Shown: positions 1-6,901 of the stretch, one piece after another
How the letters are laid out: every line of letters starts with the position of its first letter
Position numbering within the stretch: the stretch's first letter is position 1
Assembly (NCBI GenBank): GCA_947484105.1
Contig: CANKON010000073.1
Location: 1 to 6,901, forward strand
DNA length: 6,901 bases
Direction: 5' to 3'
From: Methylococcaceae bacterium
GTDB taxonomy: Bacteria > Pseudomonadota > Gammaproteobacteria > Methylococcales > Methylomonadaceae
Program-made: the position numbers and the translations under genes
Notes under the pieces: model-generated
What the model was told of the DNA's origin: nothing
Database searches by the model: none
What the model saw: the letters and a program-made list of their open reading frames with translations, nothing else

Positions 1-1
1 C

Positions 2-997
2 GCGGTAATGCTTGATATTGCAGGGACAACACTTGCCGATACAGAACGTGAAATTATCAATCATCCCAATACAGGTGCGGTGATTCTATTTTCACGAAAT
101 TACGAAAGCCCAGAGCAAGTCACAGAGCTAATTCAAAGCATTCGTGCCGCGCGAAACGGTGAGATTTTAATTGCGGTTGACCAGGAAGGTGGACGAGTTC
201 AACGCTTTCAAAATGGTTTTACCCGTTTGCCTCCCGCAGCACTTTATGAAAATGAACCTGAAATTTCAGAAATTGCAGGTTGGTTAATGGCTGCAGAATT
301 ACTTGCGGTTGGTGTGGATTTTAGTTTTGCTCCTGTTTTAGATGTCGATTGCGGTGTGAGTACAATTATTGGTAATCGTGCCTTTTCACAAAATGCTGAA
401 AAAGTGACGCAATTGGCAAGTGAATTTAGACGTGGGATGAATCGCGCTGGCATGGCGGCAACAGGCAAACATTTTCCTGGGCATGGCGCGGTGGCGTTGG
501 ATTCACATTTGACATTGCCGATTGATGAACGAAATTTAGTGGAAATTCGCCAGCACGATTTACAGCCATTTCGGCAACTGATTGCCGAAGGCTTGGAAGG
601 AATTATGCCAGCCCATGTTTTATATTCACAGATTGATTCGCAACCTGCTGGCTTTTCAGATTTTTGGATCCAGCAAATTTTACGTCAAGAATTAGGGTTT
701 GATGGCGTGGTGTTTAGCGACGATTTAAGCATGGAAGGCGCGGCGAGTGTGGGAAATTTTTCACAGCGTGCGGAAGTGGCATTAAATGCGGGTTGTGACA
801 TGGTTTTGGTGTGTAATAATCCAACAGCGGCGATTGAAGTTTTAGATTTTTTACCGATTGAAAACCATCCCGAACGTGAACGTCGTTTGGAAAAAATGCG
901 TGGTAAATTCACGTTGAATCCTGAACAATTACAAGCAAGTAAAATGTGGCAACAAGCTAAATTTTTAGTGGAAGACTTTACGAAGCGTTACGCTTAA
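2..997 (+). CDS. nagZ: Beta-N-acetylhexosaminidase NagZ (5' end probably just outside window)
   Basis: Glycoside hydrolase family 3 enzyme of the cytoplasm. In peptidoglycan recycling it removes GlcNAc from GlcNAc-1,6-anhydroMurNAc and its peptide forms; the products act as AmpR signals in species with inducible AmpC. Numbering from the Met at base 8, visible motifs are DQEGGRVQR (58-66), FAPVLD (107-112), KHFPGHG (154-160), the D165-S-H167 loop expected to hold the Asp-His catalytic dyad, MPAHV (200-204) and FSDDLSMEGA (236-245), where D238 is the likely nucleophile. The 329 residues from that Met approach the usual 330-340. The frame is open to the left edge (Ala-Val before the Met), and E. 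coli NagZ begins MGPVMLD, so the Met at base 8 probably matches an internal Met and the true start lies a few codons upstream. The stop is TAA at 995-997. No convincing terminator follows, so transcription may run into the tRNA. No key residue is missing. Confidence 0.97.
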   Translation, partial: AVMLDIAGTTLADTEREIINHPNTGAVILFSRNYESPEQVTELIQSIRAARNGEILIAVDQEGGRVQRFQNGFTRLPPAALYENEPEISEIAGWLMAAELLAVGVDFSFAPVLDVDCGVSTIIGNRAFSQNAEKVTQLASEFRRGMNRAGMAATGKHFPGHGAVALDSHLTLPIDERNLVEIRQHDLQPFRQLIAEGLEGIMPAHVLYSQIDSQPAGFSDFWIQQILRQELGFDGVVFSDDLSMEGAASVGNFSQRAEVALNAGCDMVLVCNNPTAAIEVLDFLPIENHPERERRLEKMRGKFTLNPEQLQASKMWQQAKFLVEDFTKRYA

Positions 998-1020
998 ACA
1001 AACGTTTTTAGAAAAATAGA

Positions 1021-1049
1021 TTGTATAAAATCAATTAGAACAATATACT
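1021..1049 (+). promoter_or_regulatory. Predicted sigma70 promoter of the initiator tRNA and downstream operon
   Basis: The -35 candidate is TTGTAT (1021-1026), followed by a 17-base spacer and a -10 of TATACT (1044-1049). The -10 matches 5 of 6 consensus bases; the -35 matches only the TTG core. Transcription would begin near 1056, about 7 bases before the tRNA, a short leader typical of tRNA genes. It lies in the gap right after nagZ. It is the only good promoter I see before rimP, so it probably drives the tRNA and, by readthrough, the protein genes. This rests on sequence match and position only. Confidence 0.62.
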
Positions 1050-1062
1050 GTGCAACATCAAT

Positions 1063-1139
<77 letters not shown>

Positions 1140-1147
1140 GATTTTTT

Positions 1148-1175
1148 AAAGCCCCATTATGGGGTTTTTTATTTT
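1148..1175 (+). terminator. Intrinsic terminator T1 after the tRNA
   Basis: The stem CCCC (1152-1155) pairs with GGGG (1161-1164) around the five-base loop ATTAT. It can be extended by G1151-T1165 and three A-T pairs (1148-1150 with 1166-1168). The run of T at 1165-1170, then A and four more T, gives the U-tract. It begins nine bases after the tRNA CCA end, so it can end a short tRNA-only transcript. Genes on the same strand follow, so it must be leaky or regulated if the metY promoter also serves rimP-nusA. Confidence 0.82.
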
Positions 1176-1177
1176 CT

Positions 1178-1209
1178 AGGCTTTGGATAGGTTAAATCGC
1201 TCCAAGCCT
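1178..1209 (+). other. Bulged hairpin between the two leader terminators
   Basis: AGGCTTTGGA (1178-1187) pairs with TCCAAGCCT (1201-1209), giving nine pairs with one bulged T and a 13-base loop. No T-run follows, so it is not a terminator. It fills the space between T1 and T2. A structured leader here recalls the RNase III processing region between metY and rimP in E. coli, or it may present arms that compete with T2. The pairing is seen directly; the role is inference. Confidence 0.5.
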
Positions 1210-1228
1210 GTGAATAACGTGTTAATGG

Positions 1229-1252
1229 AAGAGCCTTAGGCTCTTTTTTTTT
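1229..1252 (+). terminator. Intrinsic terminator T2 just upstream of rimP
   Basis: GAGCC (1231-1235) pairs with GGCTC (1239-1243) around the three-base loop TTA. Two flanking A-T pairs extend the stem and an uninterrupted T-run follows (1244-1252). This is a textbook intrinsic terminator. It ends 24 bases before the rimP start codon and has no gene of its own to close, so it looks like a leader attenuator for rimP-nusA-infB-rbfA. NusA is itself a factor acting at hairpin terminators, so feedback is a natural reading, though not shown by the sequence. Confidence 0.85.
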
Positions 1253-1276
1253 GATTAAAATTTAAGCGAGGACACT

Positions 1277-1765
1277 ATGAAGCAAGCCCCCGATCATTTA
1301 CTTGCGTTAATCGAACCCGTCGTCGAAGGACTTGGCTATGAATGTGTTGGTGTTGAATACAACGCGCATCCACGACACGGTTTATTACGCATTTACATCG
1401 ACACCGAAAACGGCGTTTTGGTTGAAGATTGCACTAAAGTTAGCCATCAAGTCAGCGGCGTTTTAGACGTTGAAGACCCTATTCCTGACAACTATTCGCT
1501 CGAAGTGTCTTCGCCTGGCGCAGAAAGACCATTTTATAAACTGAGTCAATTTGAACGCTACATCGGCAGCACCGTTGCGATACATTTATTTTCGCCCGTT
1601 AACGGTCGCCGCAAATTAACAGGCAAAATCATTCAGGTCGAAGACGATGTGATTACGTTTGAAGAAAACGAAAATTTACTCCAAATTCCCTTTGCCGCGA
1701 TGAGCAAAGCGCGTTTAGTTCCCGATTATTTACTCACCCAAAAAGGAGGACGTAGTGGCAAATAA
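1277..1765 (+). CDS. rimP: Ribosome maturation factor RimP
   Basis: Cytoplasmic assembly factor that binds the 30S subunit and helps its maturation, aiding entry of late proteins around S12. The N-terminal alpha/beta domain (about residues 5-80) carries LRIYID (37-42), [14 protein letters not shown] (56-69) and [11 protein letters not shown] (75-85), the family signature. A C-terminal SH3-like barrel (about 91-150) ends in ARLVPDYL. At 162 residues it is about 12 longer than E. coli RimP (150). The extra tail, ending QKGGRSGK, is read through the nusA ribosome binding site and start. The ATG start is supported by GAGG at 1268-1271, five bases upstream, and by alignment with the family N terminus. 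It is the first protein gene after the two leader terminators and overlaps nusA by 11 bases. Confidence 0.97.
   Translation: MKQAPDHLLALIEPVVEGLGYECVGVEYNAHPRHGLLRIYIDTENGVLVEDCTKVSHQVSGVLDVEDPIPDNYSLEVSSPGAERPFYKLSQFERYIGSTVAIHLFSPVNGRRKLTGKIIQVEDDVITFEENENLLQIPFAAMSKARLVPDYLLTQKGGRSGK
1743..1757 (+). promoter_or_regulatory. Strong ribosome binding site fixing the nusA GTG start
   Basis: AAGGAGGA at 1743-1750 contains a full AGGAGG (1744-1749), five bases before the GTG at 1755-1757. It lies inside the last codons of rimP. It decides the nusA start: the protein then begins [10 protein letters not shown], matching the MNKEILAVV opening of E. coli NusA. Confidence 0.88.
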
Positions 1766-3275
1766 AGAAATTTTGTTAGTGGTTGATGTTTTTTCTAATG
1801 AAAAAGAAATCGAAAAAGAAGTTGTATTTCAAGCAATTGAGTCGGCGTTAGAAGCGGCAACCATTAAACGTTACGGCACCAATATCAAAGCGCGAGTAGC
1901 CATTGACCGCAAAAATGGTGATTACATGACGCACCGTGGTTGGGAAGTGGTTGCGCCTAATCCAGAATTAGGACGAGATGTTGAATTTCCTACCAGTCAA
2001 ATTTTGCTCGAAGTTGCACAATTCGATCATCCCGATGCTCAAATTGGCGACATCATTTGGGAAGAAATTGAATCGGTTGATTTTGGACGCATCGCGGCAC
2101 AAACGGCAAAACAAGTTATTATTCAAAAAGTTCGTGACGCAGAACGTAATAAAATTGTCGAAGCCTACAAATCACGGGTCGGCGAATTGATTACGGGAAC
2201 GGTGAAGCGTATTGAAAAAGGCGCGGTTTATATTGATTTGGGCGGACACGTCGAAGCCTATATTTCTAAAGAAGATATGATTCCACGCGAAGCCATGCGT
2301 TTAGGCGACAGAATTCGCGGCTATTTAAAAGAAGTTCGCCTTGAAAGCAAAGGACCTCAATTATTTGTCAGTCGTAACGCACCTGAATTATTGATTGCAT
2401 TATTTCGTTTGGAAGTGCCAGAAATCGCGGAAGGTTCAATCGAAATTATGGGCGCGGCGCGTGATCCAGGTTCGCGTGCAAAATTAGCGGTAAAAAGTAA
2501 TGATCCACGTTTAGATGCCGTCGGTTCATGTGTTGGAATGCGCGGTTCACGAGTTCAATCTGTGACGAATGAACTTGCTGGCGAACGTGTTGATATTATT
2601 ATTTGGCATCCAAGTGACGCACAATTTGTCATCAACGCAATGTCGCCTGCTGAAATTCAATCTATTGTGGTTGATGAAGACAAACACAGTATGGATTTAG
2701 CGGTGGCGGCGGCAAGTTTGTCGCAAGCAATTGGTCGCGGCGGTCAAAATGTGCGTTTAGCAAGCCAATTAACAGGCTGGGAATTAAATGTCATTGATGC
2801 GTCAAAAGCCGACGAAACTAACGAAGCCGCCGCCAATAAAACGAAACAAATGTTTATTGATATGCTTGATATTGACGAAGAAATCGCAGCAATTTTGGTT
2901 GAAGTTGGATTTAATACGGTAGAAGAAATCGCGTATGTACCTGCAAATGAAATGCTTGAAATTGACGAATTCGACGAAGACATTGTTGAAGAATTACGCA
3001 ATCGTGCAAAAGATGCGTTATTGATTAGCGCAATCGCCGCCGAGGAAAGCATTGAAAATCCCCCCGTTGAAATTGAAATGACACTCTCAAATATGGACGG
3101 CATGGACAGTGAGTTGGAAAAAGAACTCGCTGACGAAGGTATTTTGACGTTAGACGATTTAGCGGAACTGGCGGTAGACGATTTATTAAGATTCACGAAT
3201 GTGGATGAAGATCGTGCTGCAAAACTAATTATGAAAGCGCGTGAACCTTGGTTTGCTGATACGGCAAGCGCGTAA
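1755..3275 (+). CDS. nusA: Transcription termination/antitermination factor NusA
   Basis: RNA polymerase-binding elongation factor that promotes pausing and hairpin-dependent termination, and takes part in rRNA and phage antitermination complexes. Domains in order: N-terminal polymerase-binding domain (about 1-135, including [18 protein letters not shown]), S1 domain (about 140-206), KH1 with GMRG at 261-264, KH2 with GRGG at 327-330 followed by [16 protein letters not shown], then two acidic helix-hairpin-helix repeats, AR1 (about 371-422) and AR2 (about 447-497). Having both AR repeats is the proteobacterial form; in E. coli AR2 contacts the alpha-subunit C-terminal domain and masks the KH domains. 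Its 506 residues compare with 495 in E. coli. It starts at GTG with a strong ribosome binding site and overlaps rimP by 11 bases, suggesting translational coupling. It ends in tandem in-frame stops, TAA TGA, with infB 15 bases on. The leader terminators upstream of rimP are plausible targets for its feedback. Confidence 0.99.
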   Translation: MANKEILLVVDVFSNEKEIEKEVVFQAIESALEAATIKRYGTNIKARVAIDRKNGDYMTHRGWEVVAPNPELGRDVEFPTSQILLEVAQFDHPDAQIGDIIWEEIESVDFGRIAAQTAKQVIIQKVRDAERNKIVEAYKSRVGELITGTVKRIEKGAVYIDLGGHVEAYISKEDMIPREAMRLGDRIRGYLKEVRLESKGPQLFVSRNAPELLIALFRLEVPEIAEGSIEIMGAARDPGSRAKLAVKSNDPRLDAVGSCVGMRGSRVQSVTNELAGERVDIIIWHPSDAQFVINAMSPAEIQSIVVDEDKHSMDLAVAAASLSQAIGRGGQNVRLASQLTGWELNVIDASKADETNEAAANKTKQMFIDMLDIDEEIAAILVEVGFNTVEEIAYVPANEMLEIDEFDEDIVEELRNRAKDALLISAIAAEESIENPPVEIEMTLSNMDGMDSELEKELADEGILTLDDLAELAVDDLLRFTNVDEDRAAKLIMKAREPWFADTASA

Positions 3276-3290
3276 TGAGGAGAAGAAATT

Positions 3291-6131
3291 ATGAGTAAAA
3301 AAACAGTAGGGCAGTTAGCAGAAATCGTCAAAATTCCATTAGATCGTTTATTGGTTCAGCTAAAAGAAGCAGGGGTTTCTGCCACCAGAGCCGAAGACGA
3401 AATCACGGAAGAGGAAAAGACAAAATTACTGGCACATTTACGTCAACGTCACGGTACAGAGGCAGAAAATTCGCCCAGTCGTGTTGTTTTAAAACGTCGC
3501 AAAGTGAGCGAATTAAAACAAAGTAGCGTTCCTGGTTCGGCAACAAAAACGATTAGCGTTGAAGTGCGTAAAGAAAAAACGTACATCAAACGTGAACAAC
3601 CTATTTCTGCAACATCTGAAATTAAAGTAGCGGAAATTATCCCAACACCGATTGTTGAAACACCTGTGATTGAAGCAGAAAAAATCGTTGCCGTTAAGGA
3701 AATCGCGCCTATTACTGAAGTAGAAACAGTGGCTACTGAAAAACAAGCGGTTGAAAATTTTGAATTGGAAGAGCCAGAAGTTGTGTTGGAAGCGAAATTT
3801 GCGGTAGCAATTAAAGACGATAAAAAATCAAAATCGGATAAACCGTTAAAAACGACTGATGTGGATGATGTTCGGAAATTGCAACTCGAAAAAGAACAGC
3901 GTCTTGAAGATTCAATCAACCGCACGGCTGAACGTGTACGCGCTAATGCGGCGGCAAAATTGAATCCGCCAGCGCAGCAACGTCCGCGTAATACAAATGC
4001 GCCACGTCCGAATACAGGAAGTAACGCAAACGCGCCTCGAACAAATACGAATGCACCTGCACGTCAAAATGTAGTTGCGTCGCCCGTTGCAAATACGGCA
4101 GCAGCTCGTGCAGCGGCAAATGCGAATGCACCTGCACGGGTTAATGCGCCGCCGCGTGGTACAAATGCACCACCGCGTGGCAGCAATAATGCGGGAGCGC
4201 GTGGTAATAACAACGCGGGGGGAGGTGCAGGAAATTCAGCGGCTGGTAATCGCGGCAACGACAGCACTCGTGATACCAATCGTAATAAGAAAAAAGGCAA
4301 AGGGGCTAAACAGGCTTCACGCAATATCGTTCAGAATGATGGCAAACATCAGTTTGAAATGCCTGTTGCACAAATGGTTTATGAAGTCACGATTCCAGAG
4401 ATGATTTCTGTTGCGGATTTGGCGAATAAAATGAATGTCAAAGCCGCGTTGGCGATTAAACATTTAATGAAGCTCGGCATCATGGCGACCATCAATCAAA
4501 CGATTGATCAAGATACAGCGGCGATTCTGGTTGAAGAAATGGGACACACACCCATTATGCAAAGTGATGACGATTTCGAAAAAGAAATGCTTGCCGAAGT
4601 CACTGAAGATGATACGCATCAAGAATTACCGCGTGCGCCGATTGTCACGATTATGGGTCACGTCGATCACGGTAAAACCTCGTTGCTCGATTACATTCGT
4701 AAAACCCGCGTTGCCGCAGGTGAAGCAGGTGGGATTACCCAACACATTGGCGCGTATCAAGTTAAAACCGATCACGGTTCTGTTACTTTCTTAGACACGC
4801 CAGGTCACGCGGCATTTACCGCGATGCGTGCGCGTGGTGCCGATGTTACCGACGTGGTTATTATTGTCGTTGCAGCGGATGATGGCGTAATGCCGCAAAC
4901 CAAAGAAGCCGTTGAACACGCCCGTGCTGCAAATGTGCCAATTATCGTGGCGTTGAACAAAATGGATAAGCCTGGCGCAAATCCTGACAAAGTCATGCAA
5001 GAGTTATCACAATTAAATGTGCTTGCCGAAGAATGGGGCGGTGACGTTCAATTCTTAAAAATCTCTGCAAAAACAGGTGATGGGGTTGATGATTTGATTG
5101 AATCGTTAATCGTACAAACCGAAATTTTAGAATTGAAAGCCCCTATTGCAGGTGCGGCTTCTGGGATTGTGATTGAATCACGTTTAGATCGTGGACGCGG
5201 CGCAGTGGCGACCATTTTGGTTCAACGTGGCACGCTTGAAAGCGGACAAATGGTTTTATGTGGGCATGAATACGGTCGTGTTCGGGCAATGTTTAATGAA
5301 AATGGTAAAACCATTAAAACGGCTGGACCTTGTGAACCTGTTGAAATTTTAGGTTTATCAGGAACACCGAATGCGGGTGATGAATTCTTGGTCGTTCAAA
5401 ACGAGCGTGTTGCTAAAGAATTAGCGAAACATCGTGAAGACCGCAAACGTTTGAAACGTCACGCAGAACAAGCTACGTCGCTCGAAGATGTCTTTAACCG
5501 AATGAAAGCGGGCGAACAAGCGTCGTTGAATTTGGTATTGAAAACTGACGTTCAAGGCAGTTTGGAAGCATTACGCGCATCATTACTCGATTTATCAAAC
5601 GACGAAGTTGAAGTAAAAGTTGTTTATGGTGGTGTGGGTGGTATTAACGAAGGCGACGTGAATTTGGCGTTAGCTTCGGGGGCAATTTTGATGGGCTTCA
5701 ACGTTCGTGCTGACGCAACATCACGCCGAATGATTGAAGAACGAGGCGTTGATTTGCATTATTACAGCATCATTTATGAAGCGATTGACGAAGTTAAAAA
5801 ATCAATCAGTGGAATGCTTGCGCCTGAAATCAAAGAACAATTCATGGGGCTTGCTGAAGTACGCGACGTATTTAAATCACCAAAATTGGGCGCAATCGCA
5901 GGTTGTATGGTGCTTGACGGTGTCGTTAAACGTAACTTGCCGATTCGCGTATTGCGTGACAACGTGGTGGTTTATGAAGGTGCGTTGGAATCCTTGCGTC
6001 GTTTCAAAGACGATGTCAACGAAGTCAAAATGGGCATGGAATGTGGTATCGGCGTGAAAAATTACAACGACGTTCGCGCAGGCGATCAAATCGAAGTCTT
6101 TGAACGTATCGAAGTTAGACGGGAATTGTAA
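3291..6131 (+). CDS. infB: Translation initiation factor IF-2
   Basis: GTPase that brings formyl-Met-tRNA to the 30S P site and promotes 50S joining. The N terminus has a small IF2-N domain (about 1-52), then a charged region (55-215) and a low-complexity Asn/Ala/Pro/Arg/Gly stretch (about 229-330). A second IF2-N-like domain spans about 364-425 ([16 protein letters not shown]). The G domain follows: GHVDHGKT (456-463, P loop), [10 protein letters not shown] (480-489, switch I), DTPGH (502-506), NKMD (556-559) and SAK (592-594). Domains II and III come next, then a C-terminal fMet-tRNA-binding barrel with [14 protein letters not shown] (915-928). All GTPase motifs are intact. The length of 946 residues exceeds the 890 of E. 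coli, mostly in the linker. The ATG start has AGGAG at 3278-3282, eight bases upstream. E. coli makes shorter IF2 forms from internal starts; I found no internal start here with a clear ribosome binding site. rbfA follows after two bases. Confidence 0.99.
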   Translation: MSKKTVGQLAEIVKIPLDRLLVQLKEAGVSATRAEDEITEEEKTKLLAHLRQRHGTEAENSPSRVVLKRRKVSELKQSSVPGSATKTISVEVRKEKTYIKREQPISATSEIKVAEIIPTPIVETPVIEAEKIVAVKEIAPITEVETVATEKQAVENFELEEPEVVLEAKFAVAIKDDKKSKSDKPLKTTDVDDVRKLQLEKEQRLEDSINRTAERVRANAAAKLNPPAQQRPRNTNAPRPNTGSNANAPRTNTNAPARQNVVASPVANTAAARAAANANAPARVNAPPRGTNAPPRGSNNAGARGNNNAGGGAGNSAAGNRGNDSTRDTNRNKKKGKGAKQASRNIVQNDGKHQFEMPVAQMVYEVTIPEMISVADLANKMNVKAALAIKHLMKLGIMATINQTIDQDTAAILVEEMGHTPIMQSDDDFEKEMLAEVTEDDTHQELPRAPIVTIMGHVDHGKTSLLDYIRKTRVAAGEAGGITQHIGAYQVKTDHGSVTFLDTPGHAAFTAMRARGADVTDVVIIVVAADDGVMPQTKEAVEHARAANVPIIVALNKMDKPGANPDKVMQELSQLNVLAEEWGGDVQFLKISAKTGDGVDDLIESLIVQTEILELKAPIAGAASGIVIESRLDRGRGAVATILVQRGTLESGQMVLCGHEYGRVRAMFNENGKTIKTAGPCEPVEILGLSGTPNAGDEFLVVQNERVAKELAKHREDRKRLKRHAEQATSLEDVFNRMKAGEQASLNLVLKTDVQGSLEALRASLLDLSNDEVEVKVVYGGVGGINEGDVNLALASGAILMGFNVRADATSRRMIEERGVDLHYYSIIYEAIDEVKKSISGMLAPEIKEQFMGLAEVRDVFKSPKLGAIAGCMVLDGVVKRNLPIRVLRDNVVVYEGALESLRRFKDDVNEVKMGMECGIGVKNYNDVRAGDQIEVFERIEVRREL
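3975..4280 (+). repeat. Degenerate repeats encoding the IF-2 low-complexity linker
   Basis: This part of infB encodes roughly residues 229-330, built from variations on N-A-P-x-R and N-A-P-P-R-G. Near-tandem units are visible: NAPPRG (285-290), NAPPRG (292-297), NAGARG (300-305) and NAGGG (308-312). At the DNA level a 16-base exact repeat, CGAATGCACCTGCACG, occurs at 4048-4063 and 4123-4138, and ACAAATGC followed by CCR codons recurs. The segment is rich in Asn, Ala, Pro, Arg and Gly with almost no acidic or hydrophobic residues until its end, so it should be disordered and basic. Such regions expand and contract by slippage or unequal recombination, so length may vary between strains. Confidence 0.7.
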
Positions 6132-6133
6132 TC

Positions 6134-6499
6134 ATGGGCAGAGAATTTGCTCGTCACGATAGAGTTTCGTCGCAAATGCAAAAAGAGTTGTCTTTGATTT
6201 TACTGCGTGAAATTAAAGACCCTCGAATTGGATTCGTCACGATTAACGAAGTCATTGTGACCAAAGATTTGTCGGTGGCGAAAATTTACATCACTGTTTT
6301 AAATACCGATAACACTGGCAAAAAAGCCAGCGTTAAAGCCTTGAATGAAATGTCGCCATTGATTCGCCATGCGCTCGCTAAACGAATGCGCTTGCGCCAC
6401 ATTTCAGAATTGCGTTTTTATTACGATGATTCATTTGATACAGGAATGCGTGTGGCGGAATTGTTGAGCGAAGTAGCGGATGATTTGAAAGAAGATTAA
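6134..6499 (+). CDS. rbfA: 30S ribosome-binding factor RbfA
   Basis: Single KH-like domain protein that binds the free 30S subunit, helps 16S rRNA 5'-end maturation and is needed for cold adaptation in E. coli. Family signatures are clear: R-x-x-R-V-x-x-x-M-Q-K-E near the start (RHDRVSSQMQKEL, 7-19), REIKDPRIG (25-33), the DLSVAKIYITVLN strand (45-57), ALAKRMRLRHISELRFYYDDS (80-100) and the MRVAELL helix (105-111). At 121 residues it is slightly shorter than E. coli RbfA (133), mainly in the C-terminal tail, which is known to be variable. The ATG lies two bases after the infB stop with only a weak GGGA (6121-6124) as ribosome binding site, so translation is probably coupled to infB. No terminator follows before the next gene. 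Confidence 0.97.
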   Translation: MGREFARHDRVSSQMQKELSLILLREIKDPRIGFVTINEVIVTKDLSVAKIYITVLNTDNTGKKASVKALNEMSPLIRHALAKRMRLRHISELRFYYDDSFDTGMRVAELLSEVADDLKED

Positions 6500-6516
6500 C
6501 TTTTGGAGTGAAAACA

Positions 6517-6901
6517 ATGAAAGCAAAACAAACGGGTTTTTCGTTAATTGAGTTGATGATTGCGGTGGCGATTGTGGGAATTTTAACGAGTGTTAGTTAT
6601 CCAAGTTATCAAAGTCACATTAAAAAAGCAAAACGTTCTGAAGCGGAAGCGGCGTTGGTTTCGATGGCGACGGCAATGGAACAGTGGCGCGTTGAAAATA
6701 ACAATAGTTATTTAGGTGTAACTGCTGGAACAGGTGCAACGGCGATTTTTACCGATAGAGTTCCAACTGATGGCAGTGGCACGCAGTCTTATACGCTAAG
6801 TATTCCTACTCTTTTAGCAAGTAGTTATACATTACAAGCAGCTCCTACTACTGGTAGTACACAAGTTGGTGATGTTTGTGGTAATTTGACGTTAGATGCT
6901 A
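6517..6901 (+). CDS. Type IV pilin-like protein, PilE-type minor pilin (3' end beyond window)
   Basis: The frame from ATG at 6517 gives 128 residues with no stop before the edge. It begins with a short class III leader, MKAKQTG, cut by prepilin peptidase between G7 and F8. The mature start FSLIE has the Glu at position 5 needed for assembly and methylation, followed by a hydrophobic helix (8-28) that is both membrane anchor and polymerisation spine. YPSYQ (28-32), then a basic and Ala/Glu-rich amphipathic helix (36-60), is typical of PilE-like pilins. GDVCGNLTLDA (118-128) matches the C-terminal disulfide region of that group, so probably only 10-25 residues are missing. Ribosome binding site GGAG (6505-6508) lies eight bases before the ATG. 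The protein acts in the inner membrane and pilus fibre, for twitching, adhesion or DNA uptake. The last 121 bases are about 38% GC and use ACT/CCT/AGT codons more than the upstream genes. A pseudopilin of type II secretion is less likely given the Cys-containing end. Confidence 0.92.
   Translation, partial: MKAKQTGFSLIELMIAVAIVGILTSVSYPSYQSHIKKAKRSEAEAALVSMATAMEQWRVENNNSYLGVTAGTGATAIFTDRVPTDGSGTQSYTLSIPTLLASSYTLQAAPTTGSTQVGDVCGNLTLDA

Noticed and set aside
983..1010. Short hairpin AAGCG-TTA-CGCTT at the nagZ stop followed by a T-rich patch
   Set aside because: The stem is only five pairs and the T-run begins about nine bases after it, so it does not meet the form of an intrinsic terminator.
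1020..1044. Inverted ATTGT/ACAAT pair spanning the tRNA promoter, possible operator
   Set aside because: Five-base arms with a 15-base gap are expected by chance in AT-rich DNA, and one arm overlaps the -35 while the other touches the -10. No known operator matches.
1180..1230. Possible second promoter between T1 and T2
   Set aside because: TTGGAT at 1183-1188 has only the TTG core, and no -10-like hexamer lies 16-18 bases downstream.
2744..3331. 195-residue open frame on the minus strand across the end of nusA
   Set aside because: It lies opposite strongly conserved NusA AR domains. Its Ser/Ile/Ala-rich protein is what the reverse complement of acidic GAA/GAT-rich codons gives, and it has no recognisable family or ribosome binding site.
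3449..4324. Several minus-strand open frames opposite the infB N-terminal region
   Set aside because: They arise from biased composition in the charged and repetitive part of infB. Their products are low-complexity (Ser/Phe or Leu/Pro/Arg-rich) and carry no motif.
3861..4380. Internal start sites for shorter IF-2 forms (GTG at 3861, ATG at 4359 and 4374)
   Set aside because: Internal initiation is known in E. coli infB, but none of these codons has a clear ribosome binding site at a suitable distance.
6455..6516. Promoter for the pilin gene inside the end of rbfA
   Set aside because: TTGTTG and TTGAAA could pass as -35 elements, but no -10-like sequence sits at the right spacing.

Overview
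This window is an ordinary housekeeping stretch of a proteobacterial chromosome, most likely from a gammaproteobacterium of moderate to low GC. NagZ, RimP, NusA, IF2 and RbfA all read like gammaproteobacterial proteins. The order initiator tRNA, rimP, nusA, infB, rbfA is the known metY-nusA-infB operon layout. Genus cannot be fixed from the sequence. A free-living, type IV pilus-bearing lineage is plausible from the last gene.

Layout, all on the plus strand: (1) nagZ, a cytoplasmic peptidoglycan-recycling glycosidase, running in from the left edge and ending at 997. (2) A 279-base gap, 998-1276, which is full of structure: a sigma70-type promoter at 1021-1049, an initiator tRNA-fMet gene at 1063-1139, an intrinsic terminator at 1148-1175, a bulged hairpin at 1178-1209, and a second intrinsic terminator at 1229-1252 ending 24 bases before rimP. 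(3) The translation and transcription block rimP (1277-1765), nusA (1755-3275, GTG start overlapping rimP by 11 bases), infB (3291-6131) and rbfA (6134-6499). Its genes overlap or lie 2-15 bases apart. (4) A type IV pilin-like gene starting at 6517, only 17 bases after rbfA, running off the right edge.

The genes form a logical set. IF2 (infB) recruits the initiator tRNA encoded at the head of the operon. RimP and RbfA mature the 30S subunit. NusA controls pausing, termination and antitermination. No clear promoter is visible between the tRNA and rimP, so the protein genes probably depend on readthrough of two terminators. That arrangement suits feedback control by NusA.

I see no mobile element, CRISPR array, defence locus or undescribed system. 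The points most worth a second look are the tandem-terminator leader with its reusable AGGCT/AGCCT arms, the pilin gene in the place usually held by truB, and a repetitive Asn/Ala/Pro/Arg/Gly linker in IF2.
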